Of a stretch of DNA of 5,369 bases, positions 1-5,369 are shown piece by piece. The first letter of the stretch is position 1, and each line of letters opens with the position of its first letter. The notes below the pieces were generated by a model. That model had not been told where the DNA came from. It saw nothing but the letters and a program-made list of their open reading frames with translations, and did no database searches. Source of the DNA: Clostridiales bacterium (GTDB lineage Bacteria > Bacillota > Clostridia > Lachnospirales > Cellulosilyticaceae); contig DYCF01000088.1 in assembly GCA_019418225.1 (NCBI GenBank), positions 1-5,369 on the forward strand. The letters are read 5' to 3'. A program made the position numbers and the translations under genes.

Positions 1-157
1 AACTTACGCTGTTCCCAAGTAAATTCATACTATCTAAAAGTAGTTATTTACTATGTATTTATTCCAATATTTGATATAAAATGAATATATGATGAATGAA
101 GGGTGAGAAAGTAAATCAAATATTCCATAGCAAGTTATATGAAAAGGGGATTTAATA
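1..157 (+). promoter_or_regulatory. Leader and possible promoter of the mcrBC operon
   Basis: No gene is visible in these bases. The best promoter candidate is an extended -10 element, TGATATAAA, at 72-80, which would start transcription near 87 and give a leader of about 70 nt. I see no good -35 hexamer at the usual distance, as is common for extended -10 promoters. A short AT-rich inverted repeat (AGTAAAT at 18-24, ATTTACT at 46-52) lies upstream and could be an operator or chance. The ribosome binding site AAGGGGA (about 144-150) stands 7 nt before the GTG at 158 and supports that start. The promoter call is tentative because the region is so AT-rich. Confidence 0.35.
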
Positions 158-1999
158 GTGAATAACGCTGTAAAGCAAGAAAAATTTGTACTAACCATTA
201 CTGCGGATAATGTAGTGTCGACAGATGAACGTTTTGATATTAATAATTTAAGTCTTGGGGATAATTATAAGCCTCTTGATGTGAAGTTCGAAAAATTGAA
301 TGGAGATATTATAACTCGTAAATATAATAAAGGTGAAAGAAAGAACTCTAATCAAACAATGCCTAGATTGGCCCTTCAAATTTTTGAACAACAAATTATT
401 AATCTATCTGAATCAGAGAAAGAAACATTTCCTGTATGTAGATATACTCTAGATAGTGATTTGAGATATGGAATTTATCGTAGTGTTGAAGAGTTTAAGA
501 AGTATAGAAATACTATTGAATACTTAAAGTATTTTTATGATGATGATAAATTATTGGTGATTTATTGTTGGAATCTCTTTTCTACATTAATTTTTGTTCA
601 AGAGTGTCTAAAGCGTTTTGGTGAGCCTGGTGATAAATTTATTCTTACTTATAGAGAGAAAGATATAAAAGAAAGTGAAGATGAGGCAATTGAAGCTACG
701 ATTCAAGAGGAATTAGTTAAGCCTGTAAAAGAATATGGGAACGAGTATTCTCGTATGTTAATTGAATCAAAAAATATGATTTTCAGGGGGGCACCAGGGA
801 CAGGAAAATCTTATTTAGCTAAACAGATTGCAACTGATATTATCAGTGAAGGTTATTTTGATAAATATGAATCTCTAGATGATGAGCAAAAAAAACAGGT
901 TGAATTTGTTCAGTTCCATCCAAGTTATGATTATTCAGATTTTGTTGAGGGGTTACGTCCAAGGATCAATGATGATGGTTCTATGGGATTTGAATTAAAA
1001 GATGGTATTTTTAAAAGCTTTGTTTCACGTGCAAGACGAAATTATGAGAATTCTCAAAAGCCTAAAGAGATAGTAGAAAAAGAAACTTCTGTTCAAGAAT
1101 CAATGAAAAATTTCTTTGATAATATAGAGTTGGGTGTTGATGAGTTTAAGACACTGACTGGAAATAGTTTCTATGTTTCAAGTATTGATGATAATTTTAT
1201 TCATATTACTATTCCTGGAAATGATGTAGTTAATAAATTAGTATTGAGTGTTGGTGAAATTAAGCAAATGCTTGAGTCTGGTCTAACATTTAATAGAGTT
1301 AAAGATATTACTAATTTTTTTAATAAACAATTTGCATCACAAGCTTATTCATATGAATTTGTTATTCTTAAAGCAATTCAATCTAATAAAATTCGTACTA
1401 GACAATTATCAGTGGAAACAGAACCTTTAAAGAAATATATTTTTATTATTGATGAAATAAATCGTGGTGAGATTTCTAAAATATTTGGTGAACTTTTCTA
1501 TTCTATTGATCCTGGATATCGTGGTAAATCAGGTGAAATTGCTACACAATATTCTAATTTACAGTTGGGAAATGAGAAATTTTATATACCAGAAAACTTA
1601 TATATTATAGGAACAATGAATGATATAGATCGTTCTGTAGATAGTTTTGATTTTGCGATGCGTAGACGATTTAGATTTATAGAAATAAAAGCAGATGCTA
1701 CATCAGGTATGTTAGATGGGTTAAAGAGCAATCGTCTTGATGATGCTGCTAATGAATTATTGCCAGAGGAAGCTATCAATAGAATGACTGCATTGAATGA
1801 AGCTATTTTAGAGGTAGAAGATTTAAATGAAAATTATCAAATTGGTGCTTCTTATTTTTTAAAGTTGAAGAATTTAACTTTTGATGAACTCTGGACAGAT
1901 TGCTTACGACCTTTATTACAAGAATATGTTCAAGGACTATATGATGAAGAAGGTAAAATGAAAAAATTCGCTACTGCATATGGTTATATAGAACCATAG
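158..1999 (+). CDS. mcrB: McrB-type AAA+ NTPase of a type IV (McrBC) restriction system
   Basis: This is the motor and recognition subunit of a modification-dependent restriction system; known McrB proteins hydrolyse GTP and form rings that load McrC. In the 613-residue product, Walker A is GAPGTGKS at 211-218. The family motif FHPSYDYSDFVEGLRP follows at 253-268, and Walker B with the McrB signature IIDEINRGEISKIFGEL at 430-446. The sensor segment is GTMNDIDRS (485-493), where many relatives have MNTADRS, and an arginine cluster RRR is at 502-504. Roughly 295-420 is an insert between the core motifs. Residues 1-200 match no domain I recognise; in the family this end usually reads the modified base, so target specificity is unknown. 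The protein is longer than E. coli McrB (about 460 residues), mainly through this end and the insert. The GTG start has a good ribosome binding site. The gene lies 13 nt before mcrC and is markedly AT-rich. All AAA+ motifs look intact. Confidence 0.93.
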   Translation: MNNAVKQEKFVLTITADNVVSTDERFDINNLSLGDNYKPLDVKFEKLNGDIITRKYNKGERKNSNQTMPRLALQIFEQQIINLSESEKETFPVCRYTLDSDLRYGIYRSVEEFKKYRNTIEYLKYFYDDDKLLVIYCWNLFSTLIFVQECLKRFGEPGDKFILTYREKDIKESEDEAIEATIQEELVKPVKEYGNEYSRMLIESKNMIFRGAPGTGKSYLAKQIATDIISEGYFDKYESLDDEQKKQVEFVQFHPSYDYSDFVEGLRPRINDDGSMGFELKDGIFKSFVSRARRNYENSQKPKEIVEKETSVQESMKNFFDNIELGVDEFKTLTGNSFYVSSIDDNFIHITIPGNDVVNKLVLSVGEIKQMLESGLTFNRVKDITNFFNKQFASQAYSYEFVILKAIQSNKIRTRQLSVETEPLKKYIFIIDEINRGEISKIFGELFYSIDPGYRGKSGEIATQYSNLQLGNEKFYIPENLYIIGTMNDIDRSVDSFDFAMRRRFRFIEIKADATSGMLDGLKSNRLDDAANELLPEEAINRMTALNEAILEVEDLNENYQIGASYFLKLKNLTFDELWTDCLRPLLQEYVQGLYDEEGKMKKFATAYGYIEP

Positions 2000-2012
2000 A
2001 AGGGGCTTAATA

Positions 2013-3335
2013 ATGAAAACTCCTAAAGTTAAAGATAATACAACATATATAACTTCGAGATTTTCTTGTAATCAATGTATAGTTAGCAACATTTTAAATA
2101 AGTCTTTAAGTCAACTTGATGCAGAAGGACTTTTCATATTTCCTGAATCAATAAAAAAAGTAGAAGATTTAACTCGTGATCAAATGATATTACAAGAGTT
2201 TAATGGAAAATATCGTACAGGAAATGTAATGGGATTTATTGGATATGGGAAAGAAAGATTGATTATACAATCACGGTTTTGTCATGATAAGGAAGATTAC
2301 TTCTTATCTTATTTACTTGAGCGTGTATTAAATCTTCCTAATATAGTTAGTCTAGATGCAGATACAAGTAGTGATAAAAAGTTATTAAATTTCTTATTGT
2401 TTATATTTCCAAAATATCTTGAAAATGCAATACGAAAAGGTCTTTATAAGCACTATATACATAAACAATATAATGATACGAATATAAAAGGGAAGATTGA
2501 TATTCCTAGACATCTAATTAAGAATACTCCGTTCATTGGTAACATTGCTTATAGTCAACGATTATTTTCATATGACAATATGTTGATGGAATTAATAAGA
2601 CATACAATAGAGTTTGTTAAATCCAAATCATATGGATCTATAATACTTTCTGATATAAAAGAAGAACTTAAGTTAATTGTAAATGCTACACAGTCATATA
2701 GAGCTTGTGATAGGCAAAAGATTATAGAACAGAATAAGAAGAATCCCATTAGACATGCCTATTTTAGGGAATATTCAGCATTACAAAGATTATGTATTTT
2801 AATTTTAAAAAGTGAAAAGCGTGATATTGGTAGTGGTATACAGAATTCCTATGGTATCTTATTTGATGGTGCATGGTTATGGGAAGAATATATTAATATA
2901 TTATTAAGTTCTCACTTTTATCATCCTAAAAATAAGAGTAAATTTGGTGCACAACAATTATTTTCAGATGGAAAAGGATTAATATATCCTGATTTTATTA
3001 GTAAATCAACTGATCCTCGTTTAATTGTAGATGCAAAGTACAAACCGATAGAAAATATTAGAGGACGAGATTATTTGCAAGTATTGGCATATATGTATAG
3101 ATTTGATGCAAGTCAGGGATACTATATTTATCCTGACTCAGAAGGACAAGTACCTCTTGTATTAAATCTGAATAAGGGTTCTACCTATGAAAATAATGTT
3201 AGTACGCGTGATGATGTAAATATTATTAAGCTTGGCTTTAAAATTCCTAATAAATCTGCTAATTATGATGATTTTAAAATGCAAATGCATGAAAGTGAAT
3301 TAGTACTACAAAATTTTATTAATAGTCAGATTTAG
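2013..3335 (+). CDS. mcrC: McrC-type nuclease subunit of the McrBC restriction system
   Basis: McrC proteins provide the endonuclease and stimulate McrB's nucleotide hydrolysis; they cut DNA only in complex with McrB. The 440-residue product has a C-terminal PD-(D/E)xK nuclease core: PD at 326-327 (YPDF), then D340 and K342 in IVDAKYK, followed by a conserved-looking DYLQVLAY at 353-360. Upstream features typical of the family are GKIDIP at 160-165 and LFDGAWLWEEYI at 283-294, at the start of the nuclease fold. The N-terminal half (about 1-270) would be the McrB-contacting part. It is longer than E. coli McrC (about 350 residues). The start ATG has AGAAGGGG at 1998-2005, 7 nt away and partly overlapping the end of mcrB, so the two are surely co-transcribed and probably translationally linked. 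No methyltransferase gene is present, consistent with type IV. The catalytic residues look intact, so I expect an active enzyme. Confidence 0.92.
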   Translation: MKTPKVKDNTTYITSRFSCNQCIVSNILNKSLSQLDAEGLFIFPESIKKVEDLTRDQMILQEFNGKYRTGNVMGFIGYGKERLIIQSRFCHDKEDYFLSYLLERVLNLPNIVSLDADTSSDKKLLNFLLFIFPKYLENAIRKGLYKHYIHKQYNDTNIKGKIDIPRHLIKNTPFIGNIAYSQRLFSYDNMLMELIRHTIEFVKSKSYGSIILSDIKEELKLIVNATQSYRACDRQKIIEQNKKNPIRHAYFREYSALQRLCILILKSEKRDIGSGIQNSYGILFDGAWLWEEYINILLSSHFYHPKNKSKFGAQQLFSDGKGLIYPDFISKSTDPRLIVDAKYKPIENIRGRDYLQVLAYMYRFDASQGYYIYPDSEGQVPLVLNLNKGSTYENNVSTRDDVNIIKLGFKIPNKSANYDDFKMQMHESELVLQNFINSQI

Positions 3336-3432
3336 TATGTCAAATGGACTAAATTATTGTTATATAAGTAGGTTATAATACATAAAATTACACTATTTTG
3401 ATTGGTTTTAGTTTATATATTTGTGTTATAAT
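3336..3432 (+). promoter_or_regulatory. mcrC 3' spacer with extended -10 promoter of the short RNA
   Basis: No hairpin terminator is visible directly after the mcrC stop codon. At 3424-3432 the sequence is TGTTATAAT, a perfect extended -10 element (TGN plus TATAAT), predicting a transcript start near 3439. The -35 region is weak: TTGGTT at 3402-3407 would be 19 bases away. The same type of promoter precedes the longer RNA at 3623. A second TATAAT at 3374-3379 lacks TG and a -35 box. Because no terminator intervenes, mcrBC readthrough could also produce the short RNA as a 3' tail of the operon message. Confidence 0.5.
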
Positions 3433-3492
3433 GCTCAAGAAGAAGTTTTGTCGGGCTTTTTCATGACTATTAAAATAGCTTAAGCTAGAAAA

Positions 3493-3532
3493 CAATCACT
3501 TTGCTGCTATAATAATGGTCGCTACAAGTATG
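3493..3532 (+). repeat. 40-base direct repeat, copy 1 (core of the short RNA)
   Basis: This block recurs at 3767-3806, 274 bases downstream in the same orientation. Thirty-eight of 40 positions agree. The two differences (3508 and 3511) fall in a hairpin: one turns a C:G pair into U:G and the other is in the loop, so the structure survives. Conservation as RNA structure is therefore more likely than a transposon or integration repeat. Confidence 0.85.
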
Positions 3533-3574
3533 AATCCCCTTAATTACTATTTATAAGTAATTAAGGGGATTTTA
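3533..3574 (+). terminator. Intrinsic terminator of the short RNA
   Basis: A perfect 16-base-pair stem (3533-3548 with 3556-3571), including four consecutive G:C pairs near its base, encloses a 7-base loop and is followed by TTTA. The tail is short, but the stem is strong. It would end the short RNA and any mcrBC readthrough. The mirror-image strand also has T-rich sequence, but nothing from the right is expected to reach it. Confidence 0.75.
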
Positions 3575-3622
3575 GTCAATTAGTTAATATAAAACAGTTT
3601 TAGATAATTCCTGTCTTAATTA

Positions 3623-3631
3623 TGATATAAT
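3623..3631 (+). promoter_or_regulatory. Extended -10 promoter of the long RNA
   Basis: TGATATAAT is a perfect extended -10 (TG, one base, TATAAT). It predicts a start at about 3638-3640, which is exactly where the 5' strand of the RNA's closing helix begins. The -35 is poor; GATAAT at 3603-3608 is 17 bases away. The agreement between promoter position and helix end is the best support for both. Confidence 0.65.
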
Positions 3632-3652
3632 TTATATCAACGTGAGGCATAA

Positions 3653-3751
3653 ATGGTTTCGACGCCAGACTTCGCTTCTAAAGTTTTAAAATTGAAGAAA
3701 CGGTCTGACTTCTATGTCGGGCCTTTTTTCATACCCCAAGTAGAAAGCTAG
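3653..3751 (+). CDS. Possible small protein or leader peptide within the long RNA
   Basis: An ATG preceded by GTGAGG (3642-3647, 5 nt spacing) opens a frame of 32 codons beginning MVSTPDFASK and ending at TAG 3749-3751. It is basic in the middle and contains no recognisable motif. The frame runs through the terminator-like hairpin at 3702-3729, so its translation could in principle affect that hairpin. Against coding: the ribosome-binding-like GTGAGG is also the 5' strand of the RNA's closing helix, and the matching part of the shorter copy does not keep the frame. I rate this as a weak candidate, listed because its start signal is good. Confidence 0.2.
   Translation: MVSTPDFASKVLKLKKRSDFYVGPFFIPQVES
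3702..3729 (+). terminator. Internal terminator-like hairpin with competing pairing
   Basis: GGTCTGAC (3702-3709) pairs with GTCGGGCC (3716-3723) over eight base pairs, two of them G:U, and is followed by six T. This is a textbook intrinsic terminator shape, about 90 nt into the long RNA. The same GTCTG (3703-3707) can instead pair with CAGAC at 3666-3670, which would dissolve it. The motif TGTCGGGC plus T run is kept in the short copy, but its left arm is not. Confidence 0.5.
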
Positions 3752-3766
3752 CTTTTAGCTAGAGGT

Positions 3767-3806
3767 CAATCACTTTGCTGCCATGATAATGGTCGCTACA
3801 AGTATG
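3767..3806 (+). repeat. 40-base direct repeat, copy 2 (core of the long RNA)
   Basis: Partner of the block at 3493-3532. Here the hairpin is CCAT-GATA-ATGG (3781-3792), and the CTTTGC at 3773-3778 has a downstream complement GCAAAG at 3877-3882 that the first copy lacks. Weaker similarity extends leftwards to about 3715, through the TGTCGGGC-T-run motif and the small CTAGC/GCTAG hairpin. Confidence 0.85.
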
Positions 3807-3945
3807 TCAAAGGAAATCATCAACGATAACACTTTGAATGTACTCATATTGATCACCACCAATCTCTAGAAGATTAGCAAAGGCTGGACCCATTTAGAGG
3901 CCTCAAGTTCAATATAGTGCTGTCAATAATAAAAGTAAATAGATT

Positions 3946-3995
3946 AGAGGTTCCTAATAGTCACCTAGGTGACTATTAGGAACCTCTTTCGTTTT
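3946..3995. terminator. Perfect palindromic terminator shared by the RNA and the transporter gene
   Basis: Bases 3946-3987 form a perfect 42-base palindrome centred on CCTAGG, giving a 19-base-pair stem and a CTAG loop. On the + strand it is followed by TTTCGTTTT, ending the long RNA. On the - strand it begins 26 bases after the transporter's stop codon and is followed by a T-rich run, so it can also end that message. It therefore acts as a two-way barrier between convergent units. Confidence 0.85.
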
Positions 3996-4013
3996 ATAAT
4001 TAGTTCGGGGGAT

Positions 4014-5234
4014 TTAACAGTATCTTTTATGCAGACCTCGTTTGCCGTATATTTTTAAGATTATAGCAATAATTGTATTTAATACAAATAGAAGAGCAAA
4101 GCATACTAAGGCTGTAGTATATCCATATCCTGCTTCGTGAAAGTATGACACGAGCATAGGACCAACTATACCAGCTAATCCCCAAGCGGTTAGAATGCGG
4201 CCATGAATAGTGGAGAGTTGGCGTATGCCATAGAGGTCTGCAAGATATGCTGGCATACAGGCGAATCCGCCGCCATAGCAGGTGATAATGAGAAGAATTA
4301 AAACTTGGAATGTTAGAGCATTATTGGTTTCGGCAAGTACGTAGAATGCGATGATTTGTATAATAAAGAATAGTATATAAGTTTGTGCACGTCCAAAGTA
4401 GTCGGAGATAGTAGACCACGCAATGCGACCTCCACCATTGAAGATACCGATGATACCAACCAGCGATGCAGCTGCTGCAGGTGTCATACCAATGGTTTCT
4501 TGTGCCATAGGGGACGCTAAGGATAGAAGACCTATACCACAGGTAATATTAATAAAGAAAATCCACCAAAGGGCACCAAATTGCCAAGTTTTCATAGCAT
4601 CATTAGCTAGCAAGCCATGGTTATGAACGTACATAGTGGATTTATCCTTCGTAGTTCGAGGTGGTTGTTTTGGTTGAGGTGCTTTCAAATAGAGAGAAGA
4701 GGCGCCCATAACCACTAGATAGATTACGCCGAGGATAATGAAGTTATTTACTAATCCAACGTGAGCTACGAGGAATTGCATAAGCGGGCCTGCAATGAGT
4801 GAAGCAAATCCAAAACCCATAATGGCTAACCCGGTGGCAAATCCTGGACGATTTGGAAAGTATTTTACCAGTGTAGAAACTGGTGTTATATAACCAATAC
4901 CTAATCCGATACCACCGATGATACCATAGAAGAGATAGAGTAAGGTGAGGTTATGGACACTAAGTGCATAAGCAGTGCCTAATAGGCCTGCCACCCAGAA
5001 TGACATTGAAAGAAGTCCGCTTTTCTTGGGACCTATTTTTTCTGCAAAAGATCCTAAAAAGCCTGCAGATAATCCAAGCATCAGAATAGCTAAGGAGAAG
5101 GTCCATGTTGTTTGAGACATAGTAAATCCCATATCTGCCATGATAGGTCGTGTAAGCACGCTCCATGCGTACACGCTACCGATAGATATATGCAGACCAA
5201 TGGCTGCTAGTGCAATAAGCCAGCGATTTCTCAT
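4014..5234 (-). CDS. MFS transporter of the oxalate/formate antiporter (OFA) family
   Basis: This is an inner-membrane carrier, probably for a small organic acid. The 406-residue product has about 12 hydrophobic segments (near 5-27, 43-63, 73-92, 96-118, 132-155, 161-183, 217-240, 253-274, 285-301, 307-329, 346-365 and 371-394), with a charged loop at 184-215 between the two halves. Typical family features are GSVYAWSVL at 19-27 in helix 1, the MFS loop 2-3 motif FAEKIGPKKSG (63-73), YFPNRPGFATG (125-135), and SDYFGR (277-282) between helices 8 and 9. R270 in helix 8 lies where OxlT has its substrate-binding arginine. Helix 11 shows no lysine where OxlT has one, so oxalate itself is doubtful; formate, pyruvate or another monocarboxylate are alternatives. 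The gene is complete. Its base composition is much less AT-rich than mcrBC, consistent with a resident chromosomal gene. Confidence 0.88.
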   Translation of the reverse strand: MRNRWLIALAAIGLHISIGSVYAWSVLTRPIMADMGFTMSQTTWTFSLAILMLGLSAGFLGSFAEKIGPKKSGLLSMSFWVAGLLGTAYALSVHNLTLLYLFYGIIGGIGLGIGYITPVSTLVKYFPNRPGFATGLAIMGFGFASLIAGPLMQFLVAHVGLVNNFIILGVIYLVVMGASSLYLKAPQPKQPPRTTKDKSTMYVHNHGLLANDAMKTWQFGALWWIFFINITCGIGLLSLASPMAQETIGMTPAAAASLVGIIGIFNGGGRIAWSTISDYFGRAQTYILFFIIQIIAFYVLAETNNALTFQVLILLIITCYGGGFACMPAYLADLYGIRQLSTIHGRILTAWGLAGIVGPMLVSYFHEAGYGYTTALVCFALLFVLNTIIAIILKIYGKRGLHKRYC

Positions 5235-5241
5235 AAGAAAA

Positions 5242-5247
5242 CTCCTT
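5242..5247 (-). promoter_or_regulatory. Ribosome binding site of the transporter gene
   Basis: Read on the - strand, AAGGAG stands 7 nt before the ATG at 5232-5234. It is a near-ideal Shine-Dalgarno sequence and settles this start. The leader from the terminator at 5302 to here is about 55 bases and must contain the promoter unless the gene is read from further right. I see only weak -35/-10 candidates. A TTGTA/TACAA inverted repeat within 5273-5296 could be an operator. Confidence 0.8.
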
Positions 5248-5301
5248 TCATATAGGTGAGATGATTAAAACTTTGTACAGTATTATTTGCTACAAGAAAA
5301 T

Positions 5302-5340
5302 AAAAAAAGACCGCCTGAACAAAAGCTTGCCCAGACGGTC
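5302..5340 (-). terminator. Intrinsic terminator upstream of the transporter gene
   Basis: On the - strand, GACCGTCTG (5340-5332) pairs with CAGGCGGTC (5317-5309) over nine base pairs including one G:U, and seven T follow (5308-5302). It most likely ends a gene lying beyond the right edge on the same strand. One frame there reads seven codons to a stop at 5346-5348, which could be its C-terminus, but 29 bases are too few to identify it. Alternatively it is an attenuator in a long transporter leader. Confidence 0.75.
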
Positions 5341-5369
5341 GGCTATCACACGATGTGTGCTACTGTGCA

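Larger units (their letters stand above)
3439..3574 (+). ncRNA. Short structured RNA, truncated relative of the RNA at 3639
   Basis: This stretch has a good extended -10 promoter on its left and a strong terminator on its right, and no convincing reading frame. It shares with the longer RNA the segment TGTCGGGC plus a T run and CAT (3449-3464), a small hairpin TAGC-TTAA-GCTA (3476-3487), and a 40-base core (3493-3532) identical at 38 positions. In the core, CTAT/ATGG can form a hairpin that corresponds to CCAT/ATGG in the other copy. The conserved CTTTGC of the core has no GCAAAG partner here, and the terminal closing helices are missing, so this looks like a shortened form that ends straight in its terminator. 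It could be a functional paralogue or a decaying remnant. I do not recognise the family. Both ends are estimated from the promoter and terminator. Confidence 0.5.
3639..3992 (+). ncRNA. Long structured RNA of unrecognised family
   Basis: I read this as a free-standing structured RNA of about 350 nt including its terminator. One continuous 3' strand pairs, in order, with separate 5' segments: AACGTGAGGC (3639-3648) with GCCTCAAGTT (3900-3909, one mismatch); AAATGG (3651-3656) with CCATTT (3890-3895); CCAG (3665-3668) with CTGG (3884-3887); and CTTTGC (3773-3778) with GCAAAG (3877-3882). Local hairpins are at 3748-3762 (CTAGC/GCTAG), 3781-3792 (CCAT/ATGG), 3861-3875 (AATCT/AGATT) and a terminator-like one at 3702-3729. 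The promoter at 3623 and the palindromic terminator at 3946 frame it. No + strand gene follows, so a cis-acting riboswitch is unlikely unless its gene was lost. I found no tRNA-like end, RNase P or SRP signature. Function unknown; a regulatory or housekeeping RNA, or a remnant leader, are all possible. Confidence 0.6.

Noticed and set aside
1582..1779. Open frame on the - strand inside mcrB
   Set aside because: Shadow of the Walker B to arginine-cluster part of mcrB, with no ribosome binding site or recognisable product.
2555..2749. Open frame on the - strand inside mcrC
   Set aside because: Shadow frame in a well-supported gene, with no start signal.
3648..3664. tmRNA-like start: TGGTTTCGACG about 13 nt from the predicted RNA 5' end, as in many ssrA genes
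   Set aside because: No tRNA-like 3' half with T-loop and CCA, no tag-peptide frame ending in an alanine-rich tail, and the 3' strand of the closing helix does not have tmRNA features. Probably chance, though an ssrA covariance search would settle it.
3493..3806. Attachment-site (attL/attR) direct repeats flanking an inserted element
   Set aside because: The copies enclose only about 230 bases with a terminator and promoter, differ outside the core and lack an integrase, so a tandem RNA paralogue explains them better.
3642..3926. Ordered short matches to the M-box (ykoK) magnesium riboswitch: GTGAGGC, GCTGCC, GTCAA with GAAATCATC, GCTGGA, AGTGCT
   Set aside because: Compared from memory only. 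The GTGAGGC here pairs directly with GCCTCA instead of joining an M-box core, a segment of about 110 nt intervenes, and no magnesium transporter gene follows. A covariance search would decide.
3439..3992. CRISPR array or tracrRNA suggested by the repeated 40-base block
   Set aside because: Only two copies, spaced 274 bases apart, no spacer-repeat periodicity and no cas genes.
4423..5166. Additional open frames overlapping the transporter (4423-4626 on +, 4960-5166 on -)
   Set aside because: Both lie wholly inside the transporter gene in other frames and have no independent support.

Overview
The window looks like a low-GC chromosome of a Firmicutes-type bacterium. A Negativicutes genus such as Veillonella fits the OFA-type transporter and general style, but this is inferred from family resemblance and no sequence here proves it. 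Base composition is uneven. The left two-thirds (restriction genes) is very AT-rich: the 60-base row starting at 1441 has 14 G/C. The transporter gene on the right is nearer average: the row starting at 4441 has 29 G/C. This contrast suggests the restriction module was acquired horizontally.

Layout. Bases 1-157 hold only a leader, with a possible extended -10 promoter and a good ribosome binding site. Bases 158-1999 and 2013-3335 form a two-gene operon on the + strand: an McrB-type AAA+ motor with an unrecognised N-terminal domain, and an McrC-type PD-(D/E)xK nuclease partner. Together they form a type IV (modification-dependent) restriction system. Bases 3336-4013 contain no conventional gene but are dense with signals. 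There are two extended -10 promoters, a strong intrinsic terminator after each, and between them two related RNA units. The first (about 3439-3574) is short. The second (about 3639-3992) is long, closes on itself through a series of nested helices, and carries an internal terminator-like hairpin with a competing alternative pairing. They share a 40-base core differing at only two positions, both compatible with the same RNA hairpin. I do not recognise the RNA family. Bases 4014-5234 (- strand) encode a 12-helix MFS transporter of the oxalate/formate antiporter (OFA) family. Bases 5302-5340 hold a - strand terminator, probably that of a gene lying beyond the right edge.

How the parts relate. 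McrB and McrC should act as one complex: McrB recognises modified DNA and translocates by nucleotide hydrolysis, and McrC cuts. The transporter is convergent with the RNA unit and shares with it a perfect 42-base palindrome that can terminate both strands. The boundary between the AT-rich restriction operon and the core-like transporter coincides with the duplicated RNA. This is what would be expected if the restriction module sits in an integration hotspot beside a small-RNA gene. The RNA pair is the most likely place for something undescribed.
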